NCBI GenBank assembly: GCA_963921935.1
Contig: OY998175.1
Coordinates: 179,277,262 to 179,341,261, forward strand
DNA length: 64,000 nt
Direction of reading: 5' to 3'
Origin: Galeruca laticollis
Lineage: Eukaryota; Arthropoda; Insecta; Coleoptera; Chrysomelidae
Shown here: piece after piece, positions 30,998 through 41,344 of the stretch
Layout of the letters: every line of letters starts with the position of its first letter
How positions within the stretch are numbered: the first letter of the stretch is position 1
Translations under genes and position numbers: made by a program
The notes under the pieces: generated by a model
What the model was told of the DNA's origin: nothing
The model's database searches: none
What the model saw: the letters and a program-made list of their open reading frames with translations, nothing else

Positions 30998-33900
30998 ATG
31001 AAAAATCAGATAACGAAAACAAAATTTCAGGAACATATTCAGCATACTATTTAGATTTATCACTTTTTAACTTTATAGAAATTCACACAAGCGTATCAGA
31101 CAACATCTGTAATTTTATATTAGATACAGGAGCAGACATTTCTCTAATCAAAATTTCTAAAGATTTTCCACATCATCTAATTGAGACTAGGAATAAAATA
31201 AGCATTAAGGGGGTAACTGAAGGCTCAGCAAAAACTCTAGGTCAAATATGCATAAACCTTTATATCAACAACATAACTTTAAGTCATTGTTTTCACGTAG
31301 TGGAAGAAAATTTTCCAATACCTACGAATGGACTAATAGGAAGAGACTTCATGACAAAAAATAATTGTATATTAGACTATTCACAATCAGAATTGCACAT
31401 AAATTACAAGCCTAACAGGCGAGAAACCATACGAATTTTTGGTAATCCAGAATATGATACCTTAGCAATACCACCTAGATGTGAGGTATACAGGCTAATA
31501 GAAAATTTCAAGAATTTGAGAAAGGATACAGTAATAGAGCAACAAGAAATAGCACCAGGAGTATTTATAGCCAGATCCATAGTATCAAGGACAACACCTT
31601 ACGTCAGAATTTTAAATACAAATTATGAAAGTATTACAGTAAAAACTAGGAACATTGAGACCTTAGATTTAGATTTATTCGATATATATACAATTAAGAC
31701 TGATAATAGTAACAGACTGAAAGAATTAAGGAAAGCACTAAACTTAGAAGTACCGGAATATGTAAGAAATGATTTAACAAAACTTTGTGAAAATTACGAA
31801 GATATATTTGCTTTAAAGAATGATATACTAACGCACAATAACTTTTACGAACAAAAGATATCAGTAAAAGATGATACACCGATATACATAAAAAATTATC
31901 GTACACCACATTCGCAAACGACGGAATTAAATAATCAAGTAGAAAACCTTATAACACAGGGAATAATTGAACCCTCAGTATCAGATTATAACAGTCCAGT
32001 ACTACTCGTACCAAAGAAATCGACGAATCAAGATAAGGCATGGAGACTTTGTATAGATTTTAGACAGTTAAATAAGAAAATAGTCACAGATAAATTTCCT
32101 TTACCTCGTATAGACGCAATTTTGGATCAATTAGGGAGAGCAAAATGGTTCTCAGTTTTAGATCTTATGTCAGGTTTTCATCAAATACCTCTAAAACAAT
32201 CTTCTAGAAAATACACTTCGTTTAGTACAGAAAAAGGCTCATTCCAATTCACAAGACTACCCTTTGGGCTAAATATAAGTCCTAATAGTTTTTCAAGGAT
32301 GATGTCAATCGCATTTTCAGGGTTAACCCCAGAAAAAGCTTTTCTCTATATGGACGATATAGTTGTGATAGGAATTTCAGAAAATCATCATTTAACCAAT
32401 CTTAGAAAGGTGTTTGACGCATGTCGAAAATTCAATTTAAAATTAAATCCACAAAAATGCCAATTCTTCAGGCGAGAAGTCACATATTTAGGTCATAATT
32501 TATCAAAGGATGGTGTTTCACCAGATAAAGCAAAATATTCGGTCATTCAGAATTATCCAGTGCCGAAGAATGCCAACGAGGTCAAAAGATTTGTTGCATT
32601 TTGCAATTACTATAGAAGATTCATTCAGAATTTTGCCGAGATATGTATTCCTTTAAATAGGTTAGCTAGGAAAAACGTGAAATTTGAATGGTCACAAGAG
32701 TGCGAAAACTCATTTCAGGTCTTAAAAAATGCACTAATCAACCCACCAATTTTAAGATATCCAGACTTCAATAGACAATTCATATTAACGACAGACGCAT
32801 CAAATAGCGCATGTTCAGCAATCTTAAGTCAAAATTACGAAGGGATTGACCTACCCATCGCATTCGCATCACGCAGCTTCAAGAAAAGCGAACTTAACAA
32901 ACCCACCATCATAAAAGAGTTATTAGCAATCCATTGGGGAATCAATCATTTTAAGTGTTATTTATATGGTTCACCACACTTCATAGTAAAAACGGATCAC
33001 AAGCCACTAACACATCTATTCGCAATGAAAGATCCGACCTCGAAACTCACGAGAATACGAATTGATTTGGAAGAATACGATTTTGAAATACAATATGTTA
33101 AAGGTACATCGAATTACGCGGATAGCATATCGAGAATATCCATAGATGAACTTAAGGATTTATACATACATAATTCACATGTCTTAGCAATCACAAGAGC
33201 ACAAGCGCAAAAAGAAAACGCCCAAACAGGAAAGGATCAAAAGAATAACGTGGAAACAAAGGAAGTAAGAATACAAAAACCAGCAGTAATAAAAGTTTTA
33301 AACAATCTTGAGGCACATAAATTACCTATTTTACATTTTGAAAATAACCGTATCTCGCTAAGGATGAGCATTCGGATCAAAAATAAGTTGAAATTTAGTG
33401 AAGCCGTAAATACCGGATTAAACAACTTCTACCTAGGACGAACGTTGGAAAAGCTTGAAGAGCTATCGGTAAGAAATGAAGTAAAAAGAATGAAAATATA
33501 TACAAATGATGATATATTTCAAAAGTGCACAGTAAAAGAATTTACAGAAGTAGTAAATCAAAGGTTAAAAAGTATTCAAATATGTATATGTGAAGTACCA
33601 AGAACGGTACAGCAAAAAGAAGAGATCAAAAAGATATTAGAAAGATACCACAACGATCCAATGTTTGGAGGACATGTGGGAAATAATAGATTATTAAAGA
33701 AACTAAGAGCAAATTTCAAATGGAAAAACATGGAGAGAGACGTAAGAAAGTACGTAAAGAATTGTCATAAATGTCAAGTAAACAAAGCAAAGATTACTCA
33801 TAAAGAAAAATTTGTCATCACAGATACAGGGATAAAACCGTTTGATATTATTTACATAGACACAATAGGTCCGTTTGTAGAAAGTAACAACGGGAATCGT

Positions 33901-34665
33901 TATTGCATTACAATACTATGCGAACTAACTAAATACGCAGTTATGATACCAGTTCAGAATAAAGAAGCACACACTATAGCAAAAGCAATATTCGACAATT
34001 TTATACCGAATTACGGGCTGATGAAGGAGATAAGAACAGATCAGGGAACAGAATACAAGAATGAGATAATGAAGAATTTAGCGGAACTTTTAAATATAAA
34101 ACATAATTTTTCAACGGCTTACCATCACGAAGCAATAGGCAGTTGTGAAAGGTTACACCGAACATTTAATGAGTATGTAAGACACTTTATCGCAGACTCC
34201 AGGAATAACTGGTGTGAGTTTGTTAAAACGTTTGCTTACTGTTATAATACTACCCCGAGTACATATCATGGATACACTCCTTTTGAGTTATTATTCGGGA
34301 GAAAGCCCAATTTGCCAGAATTCTTAGGTGAAAAAATCGAACCATGTTATAATTTTGAAAGATATGATAAGGAATTGAAGTACAAATTACAATACGCTAA
34401 TGAAAGAGCCAGACAGTTTCTAATAAATAATAAGCTAAATAGAGTCAGTAGTAGTGAAAAGGATTCCTCACCTGTAAATTTTAGAATAGGGGAATTAGTA
34501 ATTTTAAAAAATGAAGGTAGAAATAAATTTGATCCACATTATTTATGTCCGTTTAAAATATCGGGAATAACAGGTGTAAACTGCGAGATCACATCTCCAG
34601 ACAATAAGACGCAAATCGTACACAAAAATCGTATGTTCAGATACGTTGACCGGAAACAAATGTAA
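30994..34665 (+). CDS. Pol of the mdg1-like element
   Basis: The 1223-residue frame lies in -1 relative to gag and has no ATG at its start, so it is probably made as a Gag-Pol fusion. Visible parts are retropepsin with DTG at 44-46 and GLIGRD, reverse transcriptase with YMDD near 451, RNase H from TDAS near 599, an HHCC zinc domain (about 882-926) and an integrase core with D near 954, D near 1014 and E near 1050. The length and order are standard for Ty3/Gypsy Pol. No internal stop or frameshift is seen. The stop at 34663-34665 lies about 130 bases before the 3' LTR. Confidence 0.93.
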   Translation: MNEKSDNENKISGTYSAYYLDLSLFNFIEIHTSVSDNICNFILDTGADISLIKISKDFPHHLIETRNKISIKGVTEGSAKTLGQICINLYINNITLSHCFHVVEENFPIPTNGLIGRDFMTKNNCILDYSQSELHINYKPNRRETIRIFGNPEYDTLAIPPRCEVYRLIENFKNLRKDTVIEQQEIAPGVFIARSIVSRTTPYVRILNTNYESITVKTRNIETLDLDLFDIYTIKTDNSNRLKELRKALNLEVPEYVRNDLTKLCENYEDIFALKNDILTHNNFYEQKISVKDDTPIYIKNYRTPHSQTTELNNQVENLITQGIIEPSVSDYNSPVLLVPKKSTNQDKAWRLCIDFRQLNKKIVTDKFPLPRIDAILDQLGRAKWFSVLDLMSGFHQIPLKQSSRKYTSFSTEKGSFQFTRLPFGLNISPNSFSRMMSIAFSGLTPEKAFLYMDDIVVIGISENHHLTNLRKVFDACRKFNLKLNPQKCQFFRREVTYLGHNLSKDGVSPDKAKYSVIQNYPVPKNANEVKRFVAFCNYYRRFIQNFAEICIPLNRLARKNVKFEWSQECENSFQVLKNALINPPILRYPDFNRQFILTTDASNSACSAILSQNYEGIDLPIAFASRSFKKSELNKPTIIKELLAIHWGINHFKCYLYGSPHFIVKTDHKPLTHLFAMKDPTSKLTRIRIDLEEYDFEIQYVKGTSNYADSISRISIDELKDLYIHNSHVLAITRAQAQKENAQTGKDQKNNVETKEVRIQKPAVIKVLNNLEAHKLPILHFENNRISLRMSIRIKNKLKFSEAVNTGLNNFYLGRTLEKLEELSVRNEVKRMKIYTNDDIFQKCTVKEFTEVVNQRLKSIQICICEVPRTVQQKEEIKKILERYHNDPMFGGHVGNNRLLKKLRANFKWKNMERDVRKYVKNCHKCQVNKAKITHKEKFVITDTGIKPFDIIYIDTIGPFVESNNGNRYCITILCELTKYAVMIPVQNKEAHTIAKAIFDNFIPNYGLMKEIRTDQGTEYKNEIMKNLAELLNIKHNFSTAYHHEAIGSCERLHRTFNEYVRHFIADSRNNWCEFVKTFAYCYNTTPSTYHGYTPFELLFGRKPNLPEFLGEKIEPCYNFERYDKELKYKLQYANERARQFLINNKLNRVSSSEKDSSPVNFRIGELVILKNEGRNKFDPHYLCPFKISGITGVNCEITSPDNKTQIVHKNRMFRYVDRKQM

Positions 34666-34785
34666 ATAAGTGAAGAGTGTTTATAAACGAACAAAGTAGT
34701 GTTAGTAAACAAAAAACATTTAATAAACAAACTATTTTTATGTATAAGTGATATCGAAAAATTAAGACAGTAATTTTTCTCTCCC

Positions 34786-34797
34786 AAGAGGGGATGA
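34786..34797 (+). other. Polypurine tract of the mdg1-like element
   Basis: AAGAGGGGATGA directly precedes the TG of the 3' LTR. It is the expected plus-strand primer. Confidence 0.65.
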
Positions 34798-35262
34798 TGT
34801 AGTGAGTTATAAAAGACAATAAGGACAAAAGGTCTTTAATTAAGTATAAAAATAGAATCTAATAATAATATCTAATTTTAATATTCAAGAGATAATGAAC
34901 TCATAACATTGAACTCATAACACGTTTGTTTATCAGTCATGACCGAAGGGTAAACAACATTCTTTCATAGTTTGAACTTGAACGTGAAATTGAAGTCATC
35001 GACTTGAAGTATTGTCAAATATTTCCTATAAATAAGTAAGCATTGAGAAATGGCGAAGAACTCAGTATTTATATTCGATATAGTTCTAATGTAGATTAAT
35101 GTGTAAATTGTATTTAGATTAATATACTAACCCAGTGAATTAAATCAAAGTGTTTCTTATTCAACCCCAACACATGGTTACGAGGTTTATGTTTCTCAAC
35201 AATAAATGGTGTTATGGTTTAATCGAGCTATCTACGAGGGCACTTGCTAAGTAACCACTACA
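34798..35262 (+). repeat. 3' LTR of the mdg1-like element
   Basis: Same length as 28947-29411, with a few substitutions. It is followed at once by TGAT, the second copy of the target duplication. Confidence 0.95.
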
Positions 35263-35438
35263 TGATCTATGAAATGGCGACCGCTATCTGAGCGCTCAAG
35301 TAGCAAAGTAGGGGAAGTGTCGCGTTCATAAAATTTTTAAAGATCGCTACCTGAGTGCTCAGGGATCAGTGTCTCGGATGAATACACCCATATTGTAAAG
35401 TTCGCTCAGTTTTCCAGAAAATCCAGAAATCGTCCGAA

Positions 35439-35522
35439 ATGGAAACGGAAGCTTTTAATACAGAATTATTTATAGATGAAATTGAAAAACGTCCTGCGAT
35501 ATGGGACATGACAATGAGTTGA
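35439..35522 (+). pseudogene. MADF-like fragment
   Basis: A 27-residue frame reads FIDEIEKRPAIWD, the opening helix of MADF DNA-binding domains, then stops at TGA. Related-looking sequence continues out of frame (VKKFG, FQSAYMKL). MADF or Myb-like partners are commonly encoded by PIF/Harbinger transposons, which fits its place between the inner and outer inverted repeats. Confidence 0.5.
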
Positions 35523-35879
35523 TGGTTATTCTGAAGTAGTTAAAAAATTTGGGTCCGAATTGCCTGGCTTTCAGTCAGCCTATATGAAACTGTTTCTACG
35601 TCACTTTTCGATAAATGTAGAACCCAAACTGAACCAGGGCGGCAACGCGCGTTCTACGCCTGACAAGCGTGCACTAAGTGAACACTATACGATCATTCTG
35701 CGCGCGTCGAGTGCTTGTCATCAGAATGCGCCCTAAAACGCGTCTACATTTGGTATGTTTGGCAGAATAAAGCTAACTTTAAATACAATTTCAAAGGTAG
35801 AAAGTGAGTTTGAATGCTCGGTAAGCGTTGTTACAGATAATGCAGTCACAACTCATTAAATATATCATATAGTTAATAC

Positions 35880-36944
35880 GCTTATAAATAAAACAGCTCC
35901 GGGGATGGATGGTATACCAATCTTCCTCCTCAAGAGCCTTCAAAAAAAATCTATAGAACAATTAACGTACGTACATAGCCAATTTCATAATTAAAACTGG
36001 AAATTACCCAGATATGTTCAATATCGCCAATGTCATTCCCATTGTCAAACCTAATAAACAACCCTGTTATGTGGATAGTTACAGACCCATTTAAACAGCA
36101 TAGCAAAGGTGATGGATAAAATCATTCTTAATAGAATACAATAGCATACGTTGATAAAAATAATATAATACCTTTGATTTCGTATGGCACGAGGGGTTGT
36201 TGTATAAACTTATCAAATTACCTGACTACTTAATAAATATAATAAATTCGTATATTACAAATAGACAATTCTATTCCAAAGTGAATGACGGCCTGGCGGG
36301 CCCATTCCGGATTATATTCTTTATTTACACACGATCTTCCCACCTCCCCACAAATCCTGACAACCATGTATGCGGACGACACTTGCTTCGTATCATCAGC
36401 TCCAACATCTGAAACTGCACTACACAATGTCCAAACACATATTAACACACACATATTACCATACATGAGGGACAATAAAATTATAATTAACAACACCAAA
36501 ACAGAGTACTTGTTACTAGGAGGAGACCAAGGAAAAACTCGTTGCAACTTCAATTGTGTATTGATGGGCAGTACCTATATTACACCCAGTAACACATTGA
36601 AATACTTGGGCAATACTGTGCATGGCACCGCCAATGCTAATGCGCATATTGTACAACTAGTTTCAAAAGCCAAAGTTGCAATGAGCAAACTTTACCCGTT
36701 AATATTTAAGAATAGTTGTCTCTCTTTCACAAACAAAATCACAATATACAAACACATCATACGACCAATCCTCACATACGCTGCACATGTATATTACACA
36801 GCAACAAAACACAATTTCCACACACTGCAGGTGGTACAGAACAAGTGTCTTCGCATGGCAATTAAACTCACAACACTTTATCCAAGACTTCCCAAAACTA
36901 TTTGGTTACATGAACAAGCATCTGGCCTCTGGGTTCTGTGGTGA
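35880..36944 (+). pseudogene. LINE reverse transcriptase fragment (jockey/CR1-like)
   Basis: The stretch begins with a PGMDGIP-type motif near 35895, reaches DFVWHEGLLYKL near 36175 and has the catalytic YADD box near 36370. The C-terminal thumb with LKYLG and HIIRPILTYAA motifs follows up to 36944. Frames shift at least twice before 36285. Endonuclease and 3' end are absent. On the right it abuts the minus-strand glycoprotein remnant at about 36930-36945. Confidence 0.75.
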
Positions 36945-38760
36945 GAGTGTATCACCCATGCTGTTAGGGAATCCCATATGTTGCATACTAGTGCGATGCC
37001 ACATTCAACTGTCTGTTGGATGCGAATTCCATTTAATATCGTGCCTACCATGTATTTTAGTATGTGGAATGTGCAGTATATGCCAATTATACCACTTATT
37101 ACCGAAACTATTTCCGTGAACCATTCCCAAGTGTGTTTCAGGGTGGATTCGGCTAGGTTTTTGATTTCTTTGGCGTCAAAAATATTTGATACTGTGTATC
37201 CTTGACTGTTGACGTTCAGTCCGGCTGCTCTGCGGGTGATTATGTTTTCAACAGCTTTCCTTTCTGTTCCGAATGTGAGGGTTCTTTGTGCTGCATCGAT
37301 TTCTTCTGGTGTGTACAGACCTTTTGCTCCCAATGGTTGAATGTGACCAAAGTGGAGGTTCATTTCTTCGTCTGGTTTGAGTACTTTTGGTTCGTTAGCT
37401 ATTGTTGGGTGCGGGTTTAGACCTAACCATTGCTCTTCTATGAAGTATAGTGGTGGTATCATATTATTACAGTTTATTTCTTCTGCGTGATTTCGGATTA
37501 TTCTGGTTAGTGGAGCCATGAATTTTGTTTCATTGTTAACTTCGATCGGTAACTCGTTGTAGCATTTCTCGGTTCTTCGTAAATTGACTGTTGCTGGCGT
37601 ACACTTCATGATGTATAGTACTTCGCCTAGAACTCTGCCTATATGACCAGGTTCGTTTTCCATTAATTGACTGACTGCATTAGGTAGTGTGTGCCATTAA
37701 TAGTCTGTTCTTGAGTATGTCTCTCTTTATTATGCATATTCTATGTATTGTGTCTGTATATAGCATGCTTACGTCTCGTTTGTATGCTTGCTCTATATAT
37801 AATAGTTTGCTATTTACGTAGTTCACGAGATCGACATTCTGGGGTAGAATTGGCATTGTCGGTTTTGTTTGTCTTCAAGGGCAATGACAATTCTCGGGTG
37901 CTCTGTTTGCCATATTTCGATACCGCATAGTAGGTTTCTCTTTTGTAGGGTTAAGGCGAAAACTTTGTCTTTTTCTTCTATGACTATAAGTTTGTCTTGT
38001 GTTTGTTTATTCGTGATTTTGTTTCCCATGCCTTTGTATAGCTGGCTTAGGTGGTCTTCGCATGCTGTTGGCTCGTAACTCGACCAGGTTGATTCTCCTG
38101 TTGTTGAGTCAAAACAATACCCATTGGTAAATTTGCATGTTATGCCTTCTTTTAAATGGATCTCGTTTGTATCTAGTGTTACTCTGGCTAGATAATATTT
38201 TGTTGTTATTTTAACTGTGGCTATTATTACCACGTCATTCCAACTTCTTCCGTTTTCTTGGTAGGAAATACATTTGCAAGTTCCGGTGTTGTCTAATGTA
38301 CCGCCTATTTTGAGTGATGCTGTTGTCGTACCATTCATGATTATGTTATCGATTGTTTGTTGATACAATTGTATTACTTTGTATCTGTGAGTGGCTCTGC
38401 ATTCTTCTGCTCCCACAATTTATGTATGTAGGTTGACAGCCCTTCGTTGACTACGGATGTGTGGCTGTGCATCCCGCAGTAAAACATGAGTCTTGTCACT
38501 TCTATGAGGCATCACCATACTTTTTGCAGCTTGATTTTATTGCGTTGAATAACTTGAATGTTCGTGCTTTCACTCGCGTACGTGGTCTCGGGTTCCGAGC
38601 ACTTTTGAACGTCTATTAGTGAAATCACTGTAATGTTTGTGTTGGGATACGAACAGTCGTAAGCAATTAACGAAATTGCTGTCTGGAAACCGCACATGAC
38701 GAGCGTTACCCAGGTCAGGAGAGCGATGTGTCATTCCATTGCCGTGCACTTACAGTTTGC
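36945..38760 (-). pseudogene. Endogenous chuvirus-like glycoprotein remnant
   Basis: Three minus-strand open pieces (38697-38512, 38416-37823, 37663-36878) read as one class of viral surface glycoprotein. The N-terminal end has a hydrophobic leader, cut by a TGA close to its start. The middle is Cys-rich with a CGMHSH-type motif around 38440-38490, and the last piece has a membrane span of roughly 25-30 residues before a tail. The second and third pieces share a frame and are separated by stop codons; the first is in another frame, so at least one frameshift exists near 38420. The tail beyond 36945 comes from antisense LINE sequence. Similarity is to glycoproteins of chuviruses (Jingchuvirales), which recur in arthropod genomes, often inside BEL/Pao elements; no such pol is seen here. 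It cannot make a full protein. Confidence 0.65.
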
Positions 38761-38984
38761 TACAATTTTTAATGATTACAGTGTTAATATTCGTCTTTTA
38801 CAATTTACCATAATAGTTATGTTCTTGAAAATGTTAAACAATGTTTTCTACCTTTATATTAACGCTATATTTGCGTTTCCTATTGTTACCTTCTTTTAAT
38901 TATGGCTACTTCTGAAATCAAATTTAACAAATAAAAAGAAGAAATAAGCACAACAGTACTAACAGTAGTAATAAGAAACTGAAA

Positions 38985-39770
38985 CTAAAATAAAAATAAA
39001 TATTTAAACCGTAAATTGAAATAATGCTGCGTATATCTACGTTTAGGGTGACGTATAACTTCTTCCCAATGCTTGCAGTTGGGTGAGGAAATGATCGGCA
39101 GCTTCATCTTCATCAGTAGTAGTACCAGTAGTTGATTGTGCCGGAGTTGGGGGATTACTAAAAAAGAGCATGATGAATATGATTCCGGGGATTGATGCGG
39201 CGGTAAAATCGTTATTAAGGCACTAGAATTTGCTGGATTTGAAAAATATTGCTGTTGATGAGACTGGGGATAATAGTGCTGTTGCTCAGCTTGAGGAAAA
39301 TACTGCTGCTGTGGTTGTTGTGATACAGGATAGTTGTAATTTCCCAATTTTGCTTGAAACAGAAGCGTGCTTATTTTGTGTTGCACTGTAGCTTGGGCAT
39401 AAGTAGTGGGCAAATTTCGCAATGTCACAGCCACTTCTTCGCCAAATATGGTAAACACATCCTTTGCTTTTTTGCTGCTAATGTTTGCGTCATTACTTCG
39501 TATGCTTCATTGACCAATGAGTCATCGCATCTCCTTTTCCTTGAGGCTACATGGCCAAAAGAAGGCGAAGAACTGTTTTTCTTGTAGTTGCATTTTCCTT
39601 TGCTTTTTCAGCATTACCGACATTTACATTAATCTTCGTAGAGCCTTGAGAATTGCCTTCTTCATTATATAAAATGGCTTCTAGAGTATTCCCATGTTCA
39701 TTAGCAGTATTATCCACATCGTTAGCATATTCCACGGCATTTAACACCGATAAAATCTGTTAATAAAGAT
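38985..39770 (-). pseudogene. MADF/BESS-type DNA-binding protein fragment
   Basis: The upstream piece (39747-39547) is followed, after a frameshift near 39450, by a frame with FGEEVAVTLRNLP and HKISTLLFQAKLGNY. That resembles the BESS-like C-terminal segment of insect MADF/Myb-like proteins. A Gln/Tyr/Pro-rich run follows (about residues 45-75 of the 157-residue piece). Such proteins are the usual partner of PIF/Harbinger transposases, and a HARBI1-like pseudogene lies 5.4 kb to the right beyond a LINE. A decayed host paralogue is also possible. Confidence 0.45.
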
Positions 39771-39989
39771 TTGTTATTTTACTATTGTTGCTAGGTTTAA
39801 TAAAATATATAATAACTTTTGATTACAGTTCGAATTCGACAGTCATAGTGAGTGGACGTGTTCGAGTGTTTGTGATTCTACTGGAGTCAGATTTAATCTA
39901 GCTAAGTATTTTCCAATTAATAATATTTTTAATATCATATCATTATAAATTTTAAAATAACATATCTGAAAAACGTCTAATTAGTTGAA

Positions 39990-41339
39990 TATGGGAGAAA
40001 AAACGGGCGGCGATAAGCCGCCCGATTTAAAAGAATCCGGTTTTATCAAGGAACAGGAAAAAAAGATGAAACTTATAATATTATAGATTTAGAAAATCGT
40101 TATAGTCCAGGCGATAAAGGCCCTTTTTTTGTTTTTGTGGAACATAAAGAAAAAAACATTGGCAGGTTATTCCCTATTAAAATAGGTCATTATCTCCTTA
40201 CGGATGACACATTAAAAAAAGAGGTTGAGGATATTAAATCAGTAGGAATAAACCGAGTAAAAGTTATTTTTAAAACCCTGGAAACGGCAAACTCCCTTGT
40301 TAATCATTTGATAATACAAAAAAACAATCTTATAGCATATATCCCTAGATTCTATACTCACAAAAAAGGCCTTATAAGAATGGTGGATACTTGCTTCGAT
40401 GAAGAGTATCTACTAAATGCGATTATTTCCAATAAAAAAGTAGTAGGTGTACAACGTATGAAAAGAAAAATAATAGATTCAGATGGAAATTCTTGTCTAG
40501 TTAAAAGACAAATGATTATCGTACAATTTTTGGGCAATGAAATCCCACAGAATGTACAGATCAACTTGTGTAATTTTCAGGTAGAGCCCTACATACAACC
40601 AGTGGTACAATGTTACAATTGCTTGCGATACGGCCATTCGGCCAAACAGTGCAAATCCAAAGAGAGCAGATGTAAAAAATGCACCGATATAAAGCATCGT
40701 GAGGAGGACTGTAAAGCTGACAATATCTGTATATATTGTAAAATAAATGATCACCCTTCAGTTTCTAGGAAATGCCCCGTGTTCATAAAACAAAAACAAA
40801 TAAAACAGATTATGGCACAAGAAAACGTATCGTTTAGGGAAGCTGAAAATATTTACATCAACCCATCGTACGCTAAAATTGTTACAAATAACCGATTCGC
40901 GGTATTAAATAACTCTATCAATTTTCCTCCCTTACCTAATTCTAATCAGACATCCTTCCAAAGTACACCAATAACCTTAAGAAAACCCGTTAACAAATCC
41001 AATATTCCTTCTCCCAAAAAACGTAAAACTTCCCCTATATCCCCCACCATAGAATCACCTCCTGTAAAGAAAAGCCCTCAATTCAAAGTAAAGATTAATT
41101 CAGTTCGCACTAACCCTTACAGGGACGAATATATGAGTTATAAAGAAAAATCAGTATTTATATTATCTACATTTGTCAAAGAATTGCAAAAAAACTTCCC
41201 TGCTACTGCAGTCTCTTTTGCAGACTCGGAAATACGAGAATTTGTAAATAATATGTACGACGCCGATAATTCTACAGATAAGATGGATTTGAGTTATAAT
41301 GGATCCGGATCTGCGTCCGGATCCGAATCTGAATATTAA
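39990..41339 (+). pseudogene. LINE ORF1 (zinc-knuckle RNA-binding protein), frameshifted
   Basis: The natural start is likely the ATG at 39990 (MGEKTGGDK), but an indel in the A-run near 40060 shifts the frame; the rest is open at 40137-41339. It carries three CCHC-like fingers at about residues 157-215 of the open part (CYNCLRYGHSAKQC and two more). A Ser/Pro-rich tail ends in a repeated SGS stretch. ORF1 proteins of this type coat element RNA. A fold of about 100 residues before the knuckles matches ORF1 of related insect LINEs. Confidence 0.8.
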
Positions 41340-41344
41340 CCTTC

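Larger units (their letters stand above)
28947..35262 (+). mobile_element. Complete mdg1/412-like Ty3/Gypsy retrotransposon
   Basis: Two LTRs of equal length (465 bp) with TGTAGTG...CACTACA ends enclose a tRNA-Arg-type primer site, a small leader ORF, gag, pol and a polypurine tract. The insertion is flanked by the 4-bp duplication TGAT (28943-28946 and 35263-35266). The LTRs differ at only a handful of sites (about 1%), so insertion is recent. Both large frames are open and all Pol catalytic motifs are present, so it may be autonomous. The primer type and overall plan fit the mdg1/412 lineage; env is absent. Confidence 0.93.
28188..35389 (+). mobile_element. Inner PIF/Harbinger-like remnant
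   Basis: The left end GGCTGTGTTCATCTG pairs with the complement of the right end GGGTGTATTCATCCG. The pentamer ATATT flanks both sides (28183-28187 and 35390-35394). Without the LTR element inside, it is only about 0.9 kb and holds just the N-terminal part of a transposase. PIF/Harbinger usually makes 3-bp duplications, so the 5-bp repeat is unexpected or partly chance. Confidence 0.55.
27971..35733 (+). mobile_element. Outer PIF/Harbinger-like remnant with nested insertions
   Basis: The left end begins GGGCTAGTTCACATGACAAG; the complement of the right end (to 35733) begins GGGCGCATTCTGATGACAAG. The ends share about two thirds of their first 34 bases. Between them lie a second inverted-repeat element (28188-35389) and, within that, an LTR retrotransposon. 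A short MADF-like frame at 35439 lies in the outer layer; MADF or Myb-like partners accompany PIF/Harbinger transposases. I could not define a 3-bp target duplication. Confidence 0.5.

Noticed and set aside
36230..36553. 107-residue minus-strand frame over the LINE RT
   Set aside because: It is antisense to the YADD-containing RT frame, which has clear motifs.
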